64,000 nt of DNA. Source: Tomitella biformata AHU 1821. GTDB taxonomy: Bacteria > Actinomycetota > Actinomycetes > Mycobacteriales > Mycobacteriaceae. The notes under the pieces were generated by a model. The model did no database searches. It saw only the letters and a program-made list of their open reading frames with translations, and had not been told where the DNA came from. Below, one piece after another: positions 37,039 through 45,782 of the stretch. Every line of letters starts with the position of its first letter. The first letter of the stretch is position 1. The stretch lies in NCBI RefSeq assembly GCF_000524475.1, contig NZ_BAVQ01000084.1:1-64000 (forward strand), written 5' to 3'. The position numbers and the translations under genes are program-made.

Positions 37039-38109
37039 ATGCGCTGGCGGGAAAGGGTCGTAGCCGGCGCGTCGGCGGGCGCGCTGCTGGCCGGGCTGGC
37101 GGCGGCCCCCGCCGGGGCCACGCCGGCCTTCGAGGAGCTCTGCACGCCCACGGACCCCGGGCTGGCCGAGCTGTCGGGGCTGGCCGTGGCGGACGGGCTG
37201 ATCTACGCCATCGGCGATAGCGGAAACGACGACAAGGTCGCGGAATTGGACGCACAATGCGCTGTCCAACAGTGGCTTCCGGTGCCGATCGACCCCCGCG
37301 ATGTGGAAGACCTCGCGGTGGGTCCGGACGGGCGGTTGTGGCTGGCCGACCTGGGCGACAACGGCCGGCAGCGCGAGACCGTGGCGCTGATCGGTATGGC
37401 GCTGGGCGGTCTAGGGCTGGGCGGCGAGGACGGGACCCTGCACCGCCTCACCTATCCGGACGGCCCGCATGACGGCGAGGCACTGCTGCTCGGCGCCGAC
37501 GGCGTGCCGGTGATCGTGACCAAGGAGATCCTCGGTTCCGCCGGCGTGTACATCCCCGCGGACAGCGCCGGACTCAGCACGTTGGCCGAGCCCGGCCCGG
37601 GCCCACTCGTCAAGGTGGGCTCGGTCAAGATCAACCCCACCGACACCCCAGGGGGCCCGATCGCGGGCGTCAACCTGCCCGCGATCACCGGCGGCGCGGT
37701 GTCCGCTGCCGGCGAGGTCGTCGCACTGCGCACCTATACCGACCTGTATCTCTACCCCGTCGGCGCTGGCGGGATCGTCGAGGCGCTGCGGGGCGAGCCG
37801 GTGCGGGTGCCCCTGCCCGGTCAGGTGCAGGGGGAGGCCATCGCCTTCACCGCGGACGGCGATCTGCTGGCCGGCTCGGAGTCCGCAGGGGGGCCGCTGC
37901 CGCCAATCCTGGTCCTGCGCGGCGCGGTGGATCTCGCCGGCACTGCCGCCACCCCCGTAGCCGCCGAGCCGCCCGCCGGCCCGATCGCGGCCGGCGCCGA
38001 GACGACGGGAGCCAGCGCGCGTAGCTGGGGGATCGGCGTCGCGGCGGCCGTCGTGCTCGGCTCCGTCGTCGCCGTCGGGCTGCTCGGCATCTCCCGTCGT
38101 CGTCGCTGA
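37039..38109 (+). CDS. Secreted, C-terminally membrane-anchored protein of unknown function
   Basis: About 356 residues. A signal peptide (RWRERV...AGALLAGLAAAPAGATPA) precedes a beta-rich extracytoplasmic region with repeats such as DVEDLAVGPDGRLWLADLGDNGRQRET and GEALLLGADGVPVIVTKE, which suggest a beta-propeller. A Pro/Ala-rich stretch, one membrane helix and RRRR at the end anchor it from outside. No LPxTG motif is seen. I do not recognise a named family; M. tuberculosis has an Ala/Gly-rich membrane protein at this locus. The start lacks a ribosome site and probably relies on the hflX stop one base upstream. Confidence 0.65.
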   Translation: MRWRERVVAGASAGALLAGLAAAPAGATPAFEELCTPTDPGLAELSGLAVADGLIYAIGDSGNDDKVAELDAQCAVQQWLPVPIDPRDVEDLAVGPDGRLWLADLGDNGRQRETVALIGMALGGLGLGGEDGTLHRLTYPDGPHDGEALLLGADGVPVIVTKEILGSAGVYIPADSAGLSTLAEPGPGPLVKVGSVKINPTDTPGGPIAGVNLPAITGGAVSAAGEVVALRTYTDLYLYPVGAGGIVEALRGEPVRVPLPGQVQGEAIAFTADGDLLAGSESAGGPLPPILVLRGAVDLAGTAATPVAAEPPAGPIAAGAETTGASARSWGIGVAAAVVLGSVVAVGLLGISRRRR

Positions 38110-38124
38110 GGCGGGCCGGTCAGC

Positions 38125-38382
38125 TCAGGCGTCGAGGTCCTCGGCCACGAGGGCGGCGATCTTCGACAGTGTCGCGTCGTCCTCGCACGTGATGGTGACG
38201 ACAGCGCCATTGGCGGCGCCCAGCGTCATGATCATCAGCGCGGAGCCGGCGTCCACCGGCTCGCCGCCGTCCACGGACAAGGTGACAGGCACGCCCGCGG
38301 CGGCCGCGGCCTCCGCGATGATGCCTGCGGGACGGGCGTGCAGGCCGATCGACGAGCCGACGATGGCGGTGGTGCTGGACAT
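38125..38382 (-). CDS. ptsH: Phosphocarrier protein HPr
   Basis: An 85-residue HPr. The phosphorylated His-15 lies in SSIGLHARPAGIIAEAA; the regulatory-loop region is GSALMIMTLGAANGA. It carries phosphate from EI (ptsI, 4 kb away) to the fructose EIIA domain. The ATG follows AAGGAG 5 nt upstream. It lies 48 bp downstream of fruA on the same strand and is probably the last gene of the fruR-fruK-fruA-ptsH operon. It converges with the secreted protein gene with only 15 bp between stops. Confidence 0.95.
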   Translation of the reverse strand: MSSTTAIVGSSIGLHARPAGIIAEAAAAAGVPVTLSVDGGEPVDAGSALMIMTLGAANGAVVTITCEDDATLSKIAALVAEDLDA

Positions 38383-38430
38383 GGGTTCTCCTTCAGTGGG
38401 TGGTTTGAGACTAGGCCTAGCAGAACAGAT

Positions 38431-40443
38431 TTAGGCGGCGAGCGCGGCGGAGTCCGCGGGGGCGTCGTGCGACTGCTTGTGGATGAACTGCTTCGCGGCG
38501 ATCACCGCGGCCGCGCTGGCGATGGTGCCGGCGGCGAGGGCGATGACGAAGCCCAGGATGTTGCCCACGGCGAAGAGCACGAAGATCCCGCCGTGCGGGG
38601 CTTTCAACGTGACGCCCAGCATCATCGTCAGCGCGCCGGTGATGGCGCCGCCGAACATCATCGATGGGATCACGCGCAGCGGGTCGGCGGCGGCGAACGG
38701 GATGGCGCCCTCGGAGATGAACGACGCGCCGAGCAGCCATGCCGCCTTGCCGTTCTCGCGCTCCGCGGGGCTGAACAGCTTGGGCCGCACTGCCGACGCG
38801 AGGGCCATGGCCAGCGGCGGGACCATGCCCGCGGCCATGACGGCCGCCATGATCTTCAGCGAGCCGATGTCGGTGACGCTGAGCCCGGCGACGGCGAACG
38901 CATACGCCGCCTTGTTGACCGGGCCGCCGAGGTCGAAGCACATCATGAGGCCGAGGAGGATGCCGAGCAACGCGGCGGACGTGCCGGTGAGCCCGTTGAG
39001 GAAATTCTCCATGCCGGAGGTCGCGGCGGCCAGGGGACGGCCGAGGACCAGCAGCATCAGTCCGCCGGAGACGATCGTGGCCAGCAACGGGATGATCGCC
39101 ACCGGCATGAGCCCGCGGACGAAGTCCGGCACCGGCCACCTGCTGATCCACAGCGCGACCAGGCCGGCGACGAGTCCGCCGACCAGGCCGCCGATGAACC
39201 CGGCGCCGGTGAGCACGGCGATTGCGCCGACGGTGAAGCCGGGCGCGATACCAGGGCGGTCCGCGATGCCGAACGCGATATAGCCGGCCAGCGCGGGCAC
39301 CAGGAAACCGAAGGCGACGCTGCCGAGAGTGAACAGGACCGAGCCCAAGTAGATCCGCAGCCCGCCGTCGGGCATGTTCGCGAGCGAGTTGTTCAGGACG
39401 ATGTCCTGGGCGTGCTCTGAGATCTGGTAGCCGCCAATGAGGAAGCCGAGCGCGATCAGCAGGCCGCCGGCCGCGACGAACGGGATCATGTAGCTCACGC
39501 CAGTGAGCAGGACCTGCTTGATCTTGCTGCCCAGGCCTAGTTGGCCGGACTCCTCCTGGTCAGGCTGGGCACCGCCACCGCCATGGACGGTCGCGGCATG
39601 GGGATTGGAAGCCGCGGCGACGGCCTCGGCCAGCATCTTGTCGGGCTCGTTGATGGCGCGCTTGACCCCCGACGCGATGACGGGCTTGCCGGCGAACCGC
39701 TCCCGGCCCTTGACGCCGACGTCGGTGGCGAAAATCACGGCGTCCGCGCCCGCGATGACCTCCTTGCTGAGCGCGGTGGTGCCGCTGGAGCCCTGCGTCT
39801 CCACGTGCAGATCGATGTCCGCGCGCTCCGCGGCGGCGGTCAACGCGTCCGCGGCCATGTAGGTGTGCGCGATGCCAGTTGGGCAGGCGGTGATCGCGAC
39901 AACGCGGGGGCGGGTGGCCTCTGGCGTCGGCGGGGCTACGGGCGCTGCCGTGGCGGCGGCCGCGGGGGCCGGGTTGAGCACCTCGGTGACCAGCGCGACG
40001 ATCTCCTGGGCCGATGTGGCCTCCCGCAGCGAGGCGACGAAGGCGGGCCGCACCAGGGCGCGGGCCAGGCTCGAGAGCAGCTTCATGTGCTCGGCGCCGC
40101 CGCTCTCGGGGGCTGCGATGAGGAAGACGATGTCCGCGGGGGCGTCGGGGGCGCCGAAGTCCACGGCGGGGCGCAGGCGCGCGAAGCCGAGGGAGGCGGT
40201 CCGCACGGCGCGGGAGCGGCAGTGCGGGATCGCGATGCCGCCCGGCAGGCCCGTTGCGGACTTGGCCTCGCGCTCCAGTGCGGCGGCGGCGAGCTGGTCC
40301 GCGTCGTCGGCGCGGCCGTGCTCGGCGAGCCGGGCGGCGAGCGCCCGGATGACCTCGGCGGGTGTCTCGCCCAGGGAGATGTCGAGCGACACCAGTTCAG
40401 GCGAGATGATGGCGGGCTCTGCGCCCGACGGTGTTTCGGTCAT
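38431..40443 (-). CDS. fruA: PTS fructose-specific EIIABC component
   Basis: About 670 residues in a single chain. The EIIA domain (about 1-150) has phospho-His in GGIAIPHCRS. The EIIB domain (about 172-270) starts VVAITACPTGIAHTYMAADAL with the phospho-Cys. A linker rich in Gly/His/Asn leads to the EIIC channel (about 310-650; GFLIGGYQISEHAQDI, MCFDLGGPVNKAAYAFA). It imports fructose as fructose-1-phosphate. ATG 40443 has GAGGAA upstream and overlaps the fruK stop by 4 bp; the frame extends further only inside fruK. Confidence 0.96.
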   Translation of the reverse strand: MTETPSGAEPAIISPELVSLDISLGETPAEVIRALAARLAEHGRADDADQLAAAALEREAKSATGLPGGIAIPHCRSRAVRTASLGFARLRPAVDFGAPDAPADIVFLIAAPESGGAEHMKLLSSLARALVRPAFVASLREATSAQEIVALVTEVLNPAPAAAATAAPVAPPTPEATRPRVVAITACPTGIAHTYMAADALTAAAERADIDLHVETQGSSGTTALSKEVIAGADAVIFATDVGVKGRERFAGKPVIASGVKRAINEPDKMLAEAVAAASNPHAATVHGGGGAQPDQEESGQLGLGSKIKQVLLTGVSYMIPFVAAGGLLIALGFLIGGYQISEHAQDIVLNNSLANMPDGGLRIYLGSVLFTLGSVAFGFLVPALAGYIAFGIADRPGIAPGFTVGAIAVLTGAGFIGGLVGGLVAGLVALWISRWPVPDFVRGLMPVAIIPLLATIVSGGLMLLVLGRPLAAATSGMENFLNGLTGTSAALLGILLGLMMCFDLGGPVNKAAYAFAVAGLSVTDIGSLKIMAAVMAAGMVPPLAMALASAVRPKLFSPAERENGKAAWLLGASFISEGAIPFAAADPLRVIPSMMFGGAITGALTMMLGVTLKAPHGGIFVLFAVGNILGFVIALAAGTIASAAAVIAAKQFIHKQSHDAPADSAALAA

Positions 40444-41435
40444 GGCCTGTTCCTCGTTTCCACGTGGCGGATATCGAGCGCGGTCACCGTGGTGGCCTCG
40501 CGGAGGGGTGTGACTTGTTGGGGTGTCGGCAGTTCCGTGCCGGGCAGGGTGACGGCGGCGGTTCCGTACGCGATGGCGGTGCGCAGGCATTCGGCGGGCG
40601 CCAAACCCTGGACCTCCGCCAGCAGGTAGCCAGCCAGGCTGGAGTCGCCGGCACCGACAGTGCTGCGCACAGCGACGGGCGGGGCCTTGCCCCAGTAGGC
40701 GCCCTCCGGCGCGACCAACAGCGCCCCGGCCCCACCGAGGGTGATCAGCGCACGCTCGACGCCGCGGCCGCGCAAGAGCAATCCGGCCTCGACGACGGGC
40801 CCGAGGTCGCCGCGGGCGGCCGCGGCCTCCAAGCCTTCGGGGTCCAGCCCCGTGAGCTGGGCCAACTCCTCGGCATTCGGCTTGATCAGGTGCGGTGCGG
40901 CGCGGCCGAAGCCTGCTGCGAGGCCCAACAGAGGGCCGTCCGAGGTGTCGACGGCGATCTTGCAGGGCAGCGCCCGCAGGGCGAGCACCGCCGCCGCGTA
41001 CCAGGAGTCGTCGGTGCCCGGGGGCAGCGATCCGGACATGACGACCCAGTCCGCGCCTGCGGCCGCTGCGATGACCTCGGCCAAGAGCCTGGCCAGCACC
41101 TGGTCGGAGACCGCGGAGCCGGCGTCGTTGATCTTGGTGGTGGTGCCGTCGGGCTCGGCGAGCGTCAGATTGGTGCGGGCGGGCGCGCCGCGCTCGACGG
41201 GGCGGGACGGCGTGCCGGTGCGGGCGAGCGCGGCCAGCAGTGGGTCGCCGGCGTCAGCGGGGAGGATCGCCGTCACGGCCGCTCCCGCGGCATGGGCGAC
41301 TCGGGCGACGTTGACGCCCTTGCCGCCAGGATCGACCCGGGTGCCGGTGGATCGCAGAACGCCGCCGCGCTGCAGGGGACCGGGCAGAGTGATGGTGCGA
41401 TCAAGGCTGGGGTTGGCGGTCAAGGTGATGATCAT
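40440..41435 (-). CDS. fruK: 1-phosphofructokinase
   Basis: A 331-residue PfkB-family kinase that turns fructose-1-phosphate into fructose-1,6-bisphosphate. Start IITLTANPSLDRTI, the conserved DPGGKGVNVARV block (near residue 35), and the C-terminal anion-hole and catalytic Asp motif TVGAGDSSLAGYL (near 252) are present. It overlaps fruA by 4 bp and the DeoR-type regulator by 4 bp, so three genes are translationally chained. Its substrate follows from coupling to fruA. Confidence 0.94.
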   Translation of the reverse strand: MIITLTANPSLDRTITLPGPLQRGGVLRSTGTRVDPGGKGVNVARVAHAAGAAVTAILPADAGDPLLAALARTGTPSRPVERGAPARTNLTLAEPDGTTTKINDAGSAVSDQVLARLLAEVIAAAAGADWVVMSGSLPPGTDDSWYAAAVLALRALPCKIAVDTSDGPLLGLAAGFGRAAPHLIKPNAEELAQLTGLDPEGLEAAAARGDLGPVVEAGLLLRGRGVERALITLGGAGALLVAPEGAYWGKAPPVAVRSTVGAGDSSLAGYLLAEVQGLAPAECLRTAIAYGTAAVTLPGTELPTPQQVTPLREATTVTALDIRHVETRNRP

Positions 41436-42199
41436 GCCCGGATCACCTCCACTCCGCGCTCAAGCAGTTCCGCGGCCTCGGCGGGGTCGATGCCGGAGTC
41501 CGTCACCAGCACGTCGATATCGGACAACGCGGCGAAACGGACCAGGTTGTCCCGGCCGATCTTGGATGAATCCGCCAGCACCACAACATGGTTGGCGTGT
41601 TTGACCATCGCGCGTTTGATGGCGGCCTCCTCGGGGTCGGGGGTGGACAGCCCATGGCCTGAGCTCAGGGCGTTGGTGCCGATGAACGCGACGTCCACCA
41701 GAAGTGGCTCGACGGCGCTCAGCGCGTCCGGCCCCACCGCGGCCTGGGTGAGCCCACGGATCCGGCCGCCCAGCAGGTGGAGATTGGCCTCGGGGGCAGC
41801 GGCGAGGCGCGCCGCGATCGGCACGCTATTGGTGATCATGGTCAAGCGCCTGTCCGGCGGGATCAGCGAGGCCATGCGGGCAGTGGTGGTGCCGGCGTCG
41901 ATGAGGATGGACCCGCCGACGGGTGGCAGGTAAGTCAGCGCGGCTTTGGCAATCGAGTTCTTTGCGCCGGACATCGACTTCTCCCGGTCGGCGAGCCCCT
42001 GCTCTGGGGCCGGGAGCAGGGTTACCGGCATCGCGCCGCCATGGACTCGGTGGATGAGCCCGGCGCGGTCGAGCACCGCGAGGTCACGCCGGACGGTCTC
42101 GGTGGTGACGCCGTAGAGCACCGACAACTCGGCTACAGACACCCGGACCCGACGGCCGATCAACGTCGCGATCGCCTGTTGGCGTTCCTCCGCGTACAT
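41432..42199 (-). CDS. fruR: DeoR-family regulator of the fructose operon
   Basis: About 255 residues. A DeoR helix-turn-helix (ERQQAIATLIGRRVRVSVAEL...TTETVRRDLAVLDRAGLIHRVHGGA) precedes a sugar-phosphate-sensing domain with ILIDAGTTT, VVLADSSKIG and the DSGI...EAAELLERGVEV end. It should sense a fructose phosphate and control the fru operon and the divergent ptsI. I chose ATG 42199 (YAEERQQ); the frame continues 42 codons upstream, but the family starts here. It is the first gene of fruR-fruK-fruA-ptsH. Confidence 0.9.
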   Translation of the reverse strand: MYAEERQQAIATLIGRRVRVSVAELSVLYGVTTETVRRDLAVLDRAGLIHRVHGGAMPVTLLPAPEQGLADREKSMSGAKNSIAKAALTYLPPVGGSILIDAGTTTARMASLIPPDRRLTMITNSVPIAARLAAAPEANLHLLGGRIRGLTQAAVGPDALSAVEPLLVDVAFIGTNALSSGHGLSTPDPEEAAIKRAMVKHANHVVVLADSSKIGRDNLVRFAALSDIDVLVTDSGIDPAEAAELLERGVEVIRA

Positions 42200-42282
42200 T
42201 CCTGTGGCCGTCCATTCATGTCGTGTGATCTGGTGCGCCCGCACGGGCAGGTATTCTGTGTTTCGTTGCGTTAGGGCAGTAC

Positions 42283-42299
42283 TTTGTATGTGTTTGTAT
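42283..42299. promoter_or_regulatory. TTTGTAT direct repeats, candidate FruR operator
   Basis: TTTGTAT occurs at 42283-42289 and 42293-42299, exactly 10 bp apart (one helical turn), in an unusually AT-rich stretch of the fruR-ptsI intergenic region. DeoR-family repressors often bind direct repeats. The assignment to FruR is inferred from position. Confidence 0.45.
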
Positions 42300-42318
42300 T
42301 GTTTTACCCGTAGATGTG

Positions 42319-42346
42319 TTGACATGTCAATGGATCCCCGTAATCT
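42319..42346 (+). promoter_or_regulatory. Housekeeping promoter of ptsI; -35 sits in a palindrome
   Basis: TTGACA (42319-42324), 16 nt, TAATCT (42341-42346): a strong sigma-70/SigA-type promoter, 54 bp before the ptsI ATG. The -35 is half of the perfect palindrome TTGACATGTCAA (42319-42330), so the other strand also reads TTGACA, followed 18 nt later by TAAAAC, a possible promoter for fruR. Confidence 0.65.
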
Positions 42347-42399
42347 GAGTCACAACTAGGGACGGATTCGCCCAACGGCGAGAAGAAGGAGTGCTGAGC

Positions 42400-44085
42400 A
42401 TGGTGGACACCGCAGGGGCAGTTGTTCCGGTACGAATGCAGGGGACTCCTGTGGTGCCCGGCGTGGTCTACGCGCCCGCAGTCCGGCCAGCCAAGGCGAA
42501 TCTAGAACTCGGCGCCGAGGGGGACCTGGCCGAAGTTGACCGGGCTCCGGAGTCCGAGCGGTTCCTGCTGGCCGCGAACGCGGTGGCGGAACGGCTGCGC
42601 CAGCGCGCCAGCCGGTCCAGCGGGGTGGCGGCGGAGGTCCTCTCCGCCAACGCGGCGATGGCGGAGGATCGGGGCTGGGCCGGTGCCGCCGCCGCCCGCA
42701 TCGCAGGCGGTATGCCGGCGACGCATGCCGTCGTCGCGGCGACGGCGCAGTTCACCGCCATGTTCGAGAAGCTCGGCGGGATGATGGCCGAGCGGGTGAC
42801 CGACCTGCTGGACGTGCGGGATCGAGTCCTCGCGGAGCTGCTCGGCGAGGCGGAGCCGGGGATGCCGCTGCCCGAGGTGCCCTCAGTGCTGGTCGCGGAT
42901 GATCTCGCACCGGCAGACACTGCCGGCCTGCCGCCCGGAATGATCATCGGGCTCGCGACCGAGCGCGGGGGACCAACGAGCCACACGGCGATCATCGCCC
43001 GACAGCTCGGTATTCCCTGTGTGGTGGCGGTGCCCGGGCTCGGCGGGGTGGTCGCGGGCAGCTGGCTGCTGATCGATGGGGACACGGGCGAGGTCGTCGA
43101 CGGCCCGGATCCAGAGGTCGCGCGGGTACGGGTGGCCGCCTCCGAGGTAGACCGTCGCGCCGCGGAGGGCTGGACGGGTCCCGGCCGGACCTCAGATGGG
43201 CATCCGGTGCAGTTGCTGGCCAATGTCCAGGACGGGCCGTCGGCGCAGGCATCGACGAGCAGTCCGGCCGAGGGGGTGGGGTTGCTGCGTACGGAACTCG
43301 CGTTCCTTGACCGGGAAGCCGAGCCCTCCATCGCCGAGCAGGCCGAGATCTACGGTCAGGTGCTGCATGCTTTTGACGGTCTCAAGGTGGTGATCAGAAC
43401 CCTGGATGCCGGTTCCGACAAGCCGCTGCGGTTCGTCACCCACCCCGACGAGGCGAATCCGGCTCTGGGCGTTCGAGGGGTGCGGATCGCCATTGCCGAG
43501 CCACACATCTTGGAGCGCCAGCTCGACGCGATCGTGGAGGCGGCTAAGGGCGCGAGCGTCGCGCCGTGGGTGATGGCACCGATGATCGCCACCATCGCGG
43601 AGGCCCGGGAGTTCGCGGCTCAGGTGCGCGGACGCGGCCTGGTGGCAGGTGTCATGGTGGAGGTGCCGGCAGTGGCGTTGCTGGCGGACAAGGTCCTGGC
43701 GGAGGTCGACTTCGTCTCGATCGGCACGAATGACCTGGCGCAATACGCCATGGCCGCGGATCGGATGTCCGCTGAGTTGGCGAGTCTGACGGATCCGTGG
43801 CAGCCGGCGGTACTGGCGCTAATCTCCGCGGTCGCGGAGGCGGGCGGCCGGGCGGGCAAGCCGGTGGGAGTGTGCGGGGAGGCAGCTGCTGACCCACTGT
43901 TGGCCGGTGTTCTGGTGGGGATGGGTGTGACGTCGTTGTCGTCCGCCCCGACGGCGATCAGACCGGTCGGCGCCGCACTCGCCGCCGTAACCTTGGCCCA
44001 GTGCCAGGCGGCCGCGCGGGCGGCACTGGACACGGAATCTCCCGCCGCCGCCCGGGCGGCCGCGCTGGGCATCCTGCGCCCCTAG
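42400..44085 (+). CDS. ptsI: PTS enzyme I
   Basis: About 561 residues. Phosphoenolpyruvate-protein phosphotransferase, which starts the PTS cascade. Phospho-His lies in GGPTSHTAIIARQLGIP (near residue 193). The PEP-binding barrel has GVGLLRTELAFLDRE, RTLDAGSDKPL, and the catalytic Cys in VGVCGEAAADP (near 490). I chose ATG 42400, because AAGGAG (42386-42391) is 8 nt upstream; GTG 42391 would overlap that ribosome site. It passes phosphate to HPr (ptsH). Divergent from fruR, convergent with lexA. Confidence 0.95.
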   Translation: MVDTAGAVVPVRMQGTPVVPGVVYAPAVRPAKANLELGAEGDLAEVDRAPESERFLLAANAVAERLRQRASRSSGVAAEVLSANAAMAEDRGWAGAAAARIAGGMPATHAVVAATAQFTAMFEKLGGMMAERVTDLLDVRDRVLAELLGEAEPGMPLPEVPSVLVADDLAPADTAGLPPGMIIGLATERGGPTSHTAIIARQLGIPCVVAVPGLGGVVAGSWLLIDGDTGEVVDGPDPEVARVRVAASEVDRRAAEGWTGPGRTSDGHPVQLLANVQDGPSAQASTSSPAEGVGLLRTELAFLDREAEPSIAEQAEIYGQVLHAFDGLKVVIRTLDAGSDKPLRFVTHPDEANPALGVRGVRIAIAEPHILERQLDAIVEAAKGASVAPWVMAPMIATIAEAREFAAQVRGRGLVAGVMVEVPAVALLADKVLAEVDFVSIGTNDLAQYAMAADRMSAELASLTDPWQPAVLALISAVAEAGGRAGKPVGVCGEAAADPLLAGVLVGMGVTSLSSAPTAIRPVGAALAAVTLAQCQAAARAALDTESPAAARAAALGILRP

Positions 44086-44112
44086 CGCGGCCACACGAGA
44101 GTTCCTGCCGGG

Positions 44113-44832
44113 TCAGACCTTGCGCATCACGGTGACGACCTTGCCGAGGATTGTCGCCTCGTTGCCTGGAATGGGGGAGAAGACGGGGTTGTGCGGCAGC
44201 AGCCATACCTCGCCCTTCTCCCGCTTGAAGGTCTTGACGGTGGCCTCGCCGTCGAGCATCGCCGCCACAATATCGCCGTTCTCGGCCACGTTCTGCTGGC
44301 GCACGACAACCCAGTCGCCGTCGCAGATCGCCGCGTCGACCATCGACTCGCCGATGACTTTGAGCAGGAACAGCGAGCCCGTGCCCACCAGCTCGCGGGG
44401 CAGGGGGAAGATCTCGTCGATGTTCTGCTCGGCCAAGATCGGACCGCCGGCGGCGATGCGCCCCACGACGGGAACGTAGGCCGGGGTCGGCATCGACTCC
44501 TCCTCCTCAACCTCGCCCGGGTGGTCTGAGACCACGGAGGCGCCGGTGCCGGGCATGGGCTCTAGTCCGCGGACATCCACTGCGCGTGGGCGATTCGGGT
44601 CCCGCCGGAGGAACCCCTTCTTCTCGAGCGACTGCAGCTGATGGGCTACAGAGGATGTAGACGCCAGGCCGACAGCATCGCCGATCTCCCGAATGCTCGG
44701 CGGGTAGCCGCGGGAGGCGATGGACTGCTGAATTACCTCGAGGACGCTGCGCTGGCGTGCGGTGAGCGACTCGATGGACTGGCGGCCCTCAGTTTTCGCA
44801 TGGCCGGAGTTCTGCTTCGCTGCCGATGACAT
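44113..44832 (-). CDS. lexA: SOS repressor LexA
   Basis: A 239-residue LexA. Winged helix at about residues 22-85 ([31 protein letters not shown], with the recognition helix [12 protein letters not shown]). The self-cleavage Ala-Gly bond is in GRIAAGGP, the catalytic Ser in GESMVDAAI and the Lys in [10 protein letters not shown]. An acidic linker (GEVEEEES) separates the domains. The ATG follows AGGAGG. Two SOS boxes lie in the 360-bp divergent region shared with the chiZ-like gene, so it is autoregulated. Confidence 0.98.
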   Translation of the reverse strand: MSSAAKQNSGHAKTEGRQSIESLTARQRSVLEVIQQSIASRGYPPSIREIGDAVGLASTSSVAHQLQSLEKKGFLRRDPNRPRAVDVRGLEPMPGTGASVVSDHPGEVEEEESMPTPAYVPVVGRIAAGGPILAEQNIDEIFPLPRELVGTGSLFLLKVIGESMVDAAICDGDWVVVRQQNVAENGDIVAAMLDGEATVKTFKREKGEVWLLPHNPVFSPIPGNEATILGKVVTVMRKV

Positions 44833-45037
44833 GGGGTGGGCCTCCTGGCTCTGGAGCCCCCGCTGAGGGACTCGTTATGGGGTGACACATTCCGGTGGAG
44901 CATGCGGACCATCGGGCCGGGCCGCCGTGGCGACTCTGGGACAACCCAGCAGGGTGGGCGAGCCCGGAGTGAATCGAACGCCGCGGATGCTGCTCGAAAA
45001 TCCGTTGCCCTAAATGTAGCGCTAAAACCCCAGTTGG

Positions 45038-45053
45038 CCAAACATCTGTTCGA
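45038..45053. promoter_or_regulatory. SOS box 1 in the lexA-chiZ region (degenerate)
   Basis: CCAAAC-ATCT-GTTCGA has a perfect right half and two mismatches in the left half of TCGAAC-N4-GTTCGA. It is about 205 bp upstream of lexA and 140 bp upstream of the chiZ-like gene. The 360-bp intergenic region otherwise contains the second box and the RecA-NDp-like promoter; between 44833 and 45030 I see nothing else specific. Confidence 0.6.
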
Positions 45054-45077
45054 CGTATGTCGCGTGAGCTACAGACT

Positions 45078-45100
45078 TTGTCAGAGGCGTGTGGTAGAAC
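45078..45100 (+). promoter_or_regulatory. RecA-NDp-like promoter of the chiZ-like gene
   Basis: TTGTCAGAG (45078-45086), 8 nt, TAGAAC (45095-45100). It matches tTGTCRgtg-N8-TAnnnT except for two bases (GAG for GTG and the last T). The SOS box at 45103 begins 2 bp after the -10, where bound LexA would block the start of transcription. Confidence 0.6.
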
Positions 45101-45102
45101 TT

Positions 45103-45118
45103 TCGAACAGGCGTTCAT
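45103..45118. promoter_or_regulatory. SOS box 2, upstream of the chiZ-like gene
   Basis: TCGAAC-AGGC-GTTCAT keeps a perfect left half and GTTC in the right half of the mycobacterial SOS box. It is 75 bp upstream of the chiZ-like ATG and directly downstream of a RecA-NDp-like promoter. Confidence 0.75.
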
Positions 45119-45192
45119 CGAATGGCTGGTCGAGTGGCTGGCCTGCCAGCCGGGCCGGACATTCGATCCCACACAGGAAAGTCGAGACCAGC

Positions 45193-45717
45193 ATGAGTAC
45201 TAGCACTATCTCGCGAAACGGCAATATACGTCGCGTCGCCGCAGGCCAGGGAGGCGACGTCCGAACGGCGACCGGGCAGGGTGTTGATCGCCAGCGATCC
45301 ATCGACCAGTCTCGCCGCAACAGTCTGCACGAGGCGCGGACGGTCGAATGGCGGCGGCCGGTAGGCGTCGGAGGGGGCTATACCGGCACTGCGGCTCGAG
45401 TTTCCAGGGCCGGCCATCAACCGCCCCCCGCTCCGGCGGTGTCGAACACCTGGGTGGTGGCCATCGCAATTGCGGTGCTGCTCCTGGTCGGCGGCGCGGC
45501 CGTCGCAGTGCGCGGCATGGGCGTGATCGACACGTCGACGACGATCGCGGTCGTGCAGGTCGAGCCCGGTGACACCCTGGGAAGCATCGCCGCCCAGAAC
45601 GCGCCAGGCCTTGCGGTGGGCGAGGCCGTGGGGCAGATTCGTGCCCTGAACAACATTGCTGGCATCGACGTGCGCGTCGGTCAGAGCCTGCGGGTTCCCG
45701 TCACCGCAGGTCGATGA
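45193..45717 (+). CDS. ChiZ-like SOS-inducible membrane protein with LysM domain
   Basis: About 174 residues. A basic, polar N-terminus of about 85 residues, a membrane helix (AIAIAVLLLVGGAAVAVRGM) and a C-terminal LysM peptidoglycan-binding module (VQVEPGDTLGSIAAQNAP...NNIAGIDVRVGQSLRVPV). This is the Rv2719c/ChiZ type, which is damage-induced and arrests division by acting at the septum. It is divergent from lexA exactly as in M. tuberculosis. ATG 45193 is the first start after the promoter and follows an AGGAAAG. Hydrolase activity has been reported for ChiZ, but no catalytic motif is visible. Confidence 0.85.
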   Translation: MSTSTISRNGNIRRVAAGQGGDVRTATGQGVDRQRSIDQSRRNSLHEARTVEWRRPVGVGGGYTGTAARVSRAGHQPPPAPAVSNTWVVAIAIAVLLLVGGAAVAVRGMGVIDTSTTIAVVQVEPGDTLGSIAAQNAPGLAVGEAVGQIRALNNIAGIDVRVGQSLRVPVTAGR

Positions 45718-45766
45718 CTCCCAGTGTTGCCCCATAGTTTGACGCTCCGAGCGAGTAGTCGTCCGA

Positions 45767-45782
45767 TCACAACATCTTGTAC
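45767..45782. promoter_or_regulatory. Candidate NrdR box upstream of nrdR
   Basis: TCACAACATCTTGTAC matches 12 of 16 positions of the NrdR box consensus I recall (acaCwAtATcTwGtgt), with central CAACATCTTG symmetry. A weaker second copy may lie at 45786-45801. A -10-like TATAGA follows. NrdR boxes normally come in pairs upstream of nrd genes; one here suggests autoregulation. Confidence 0.5.
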
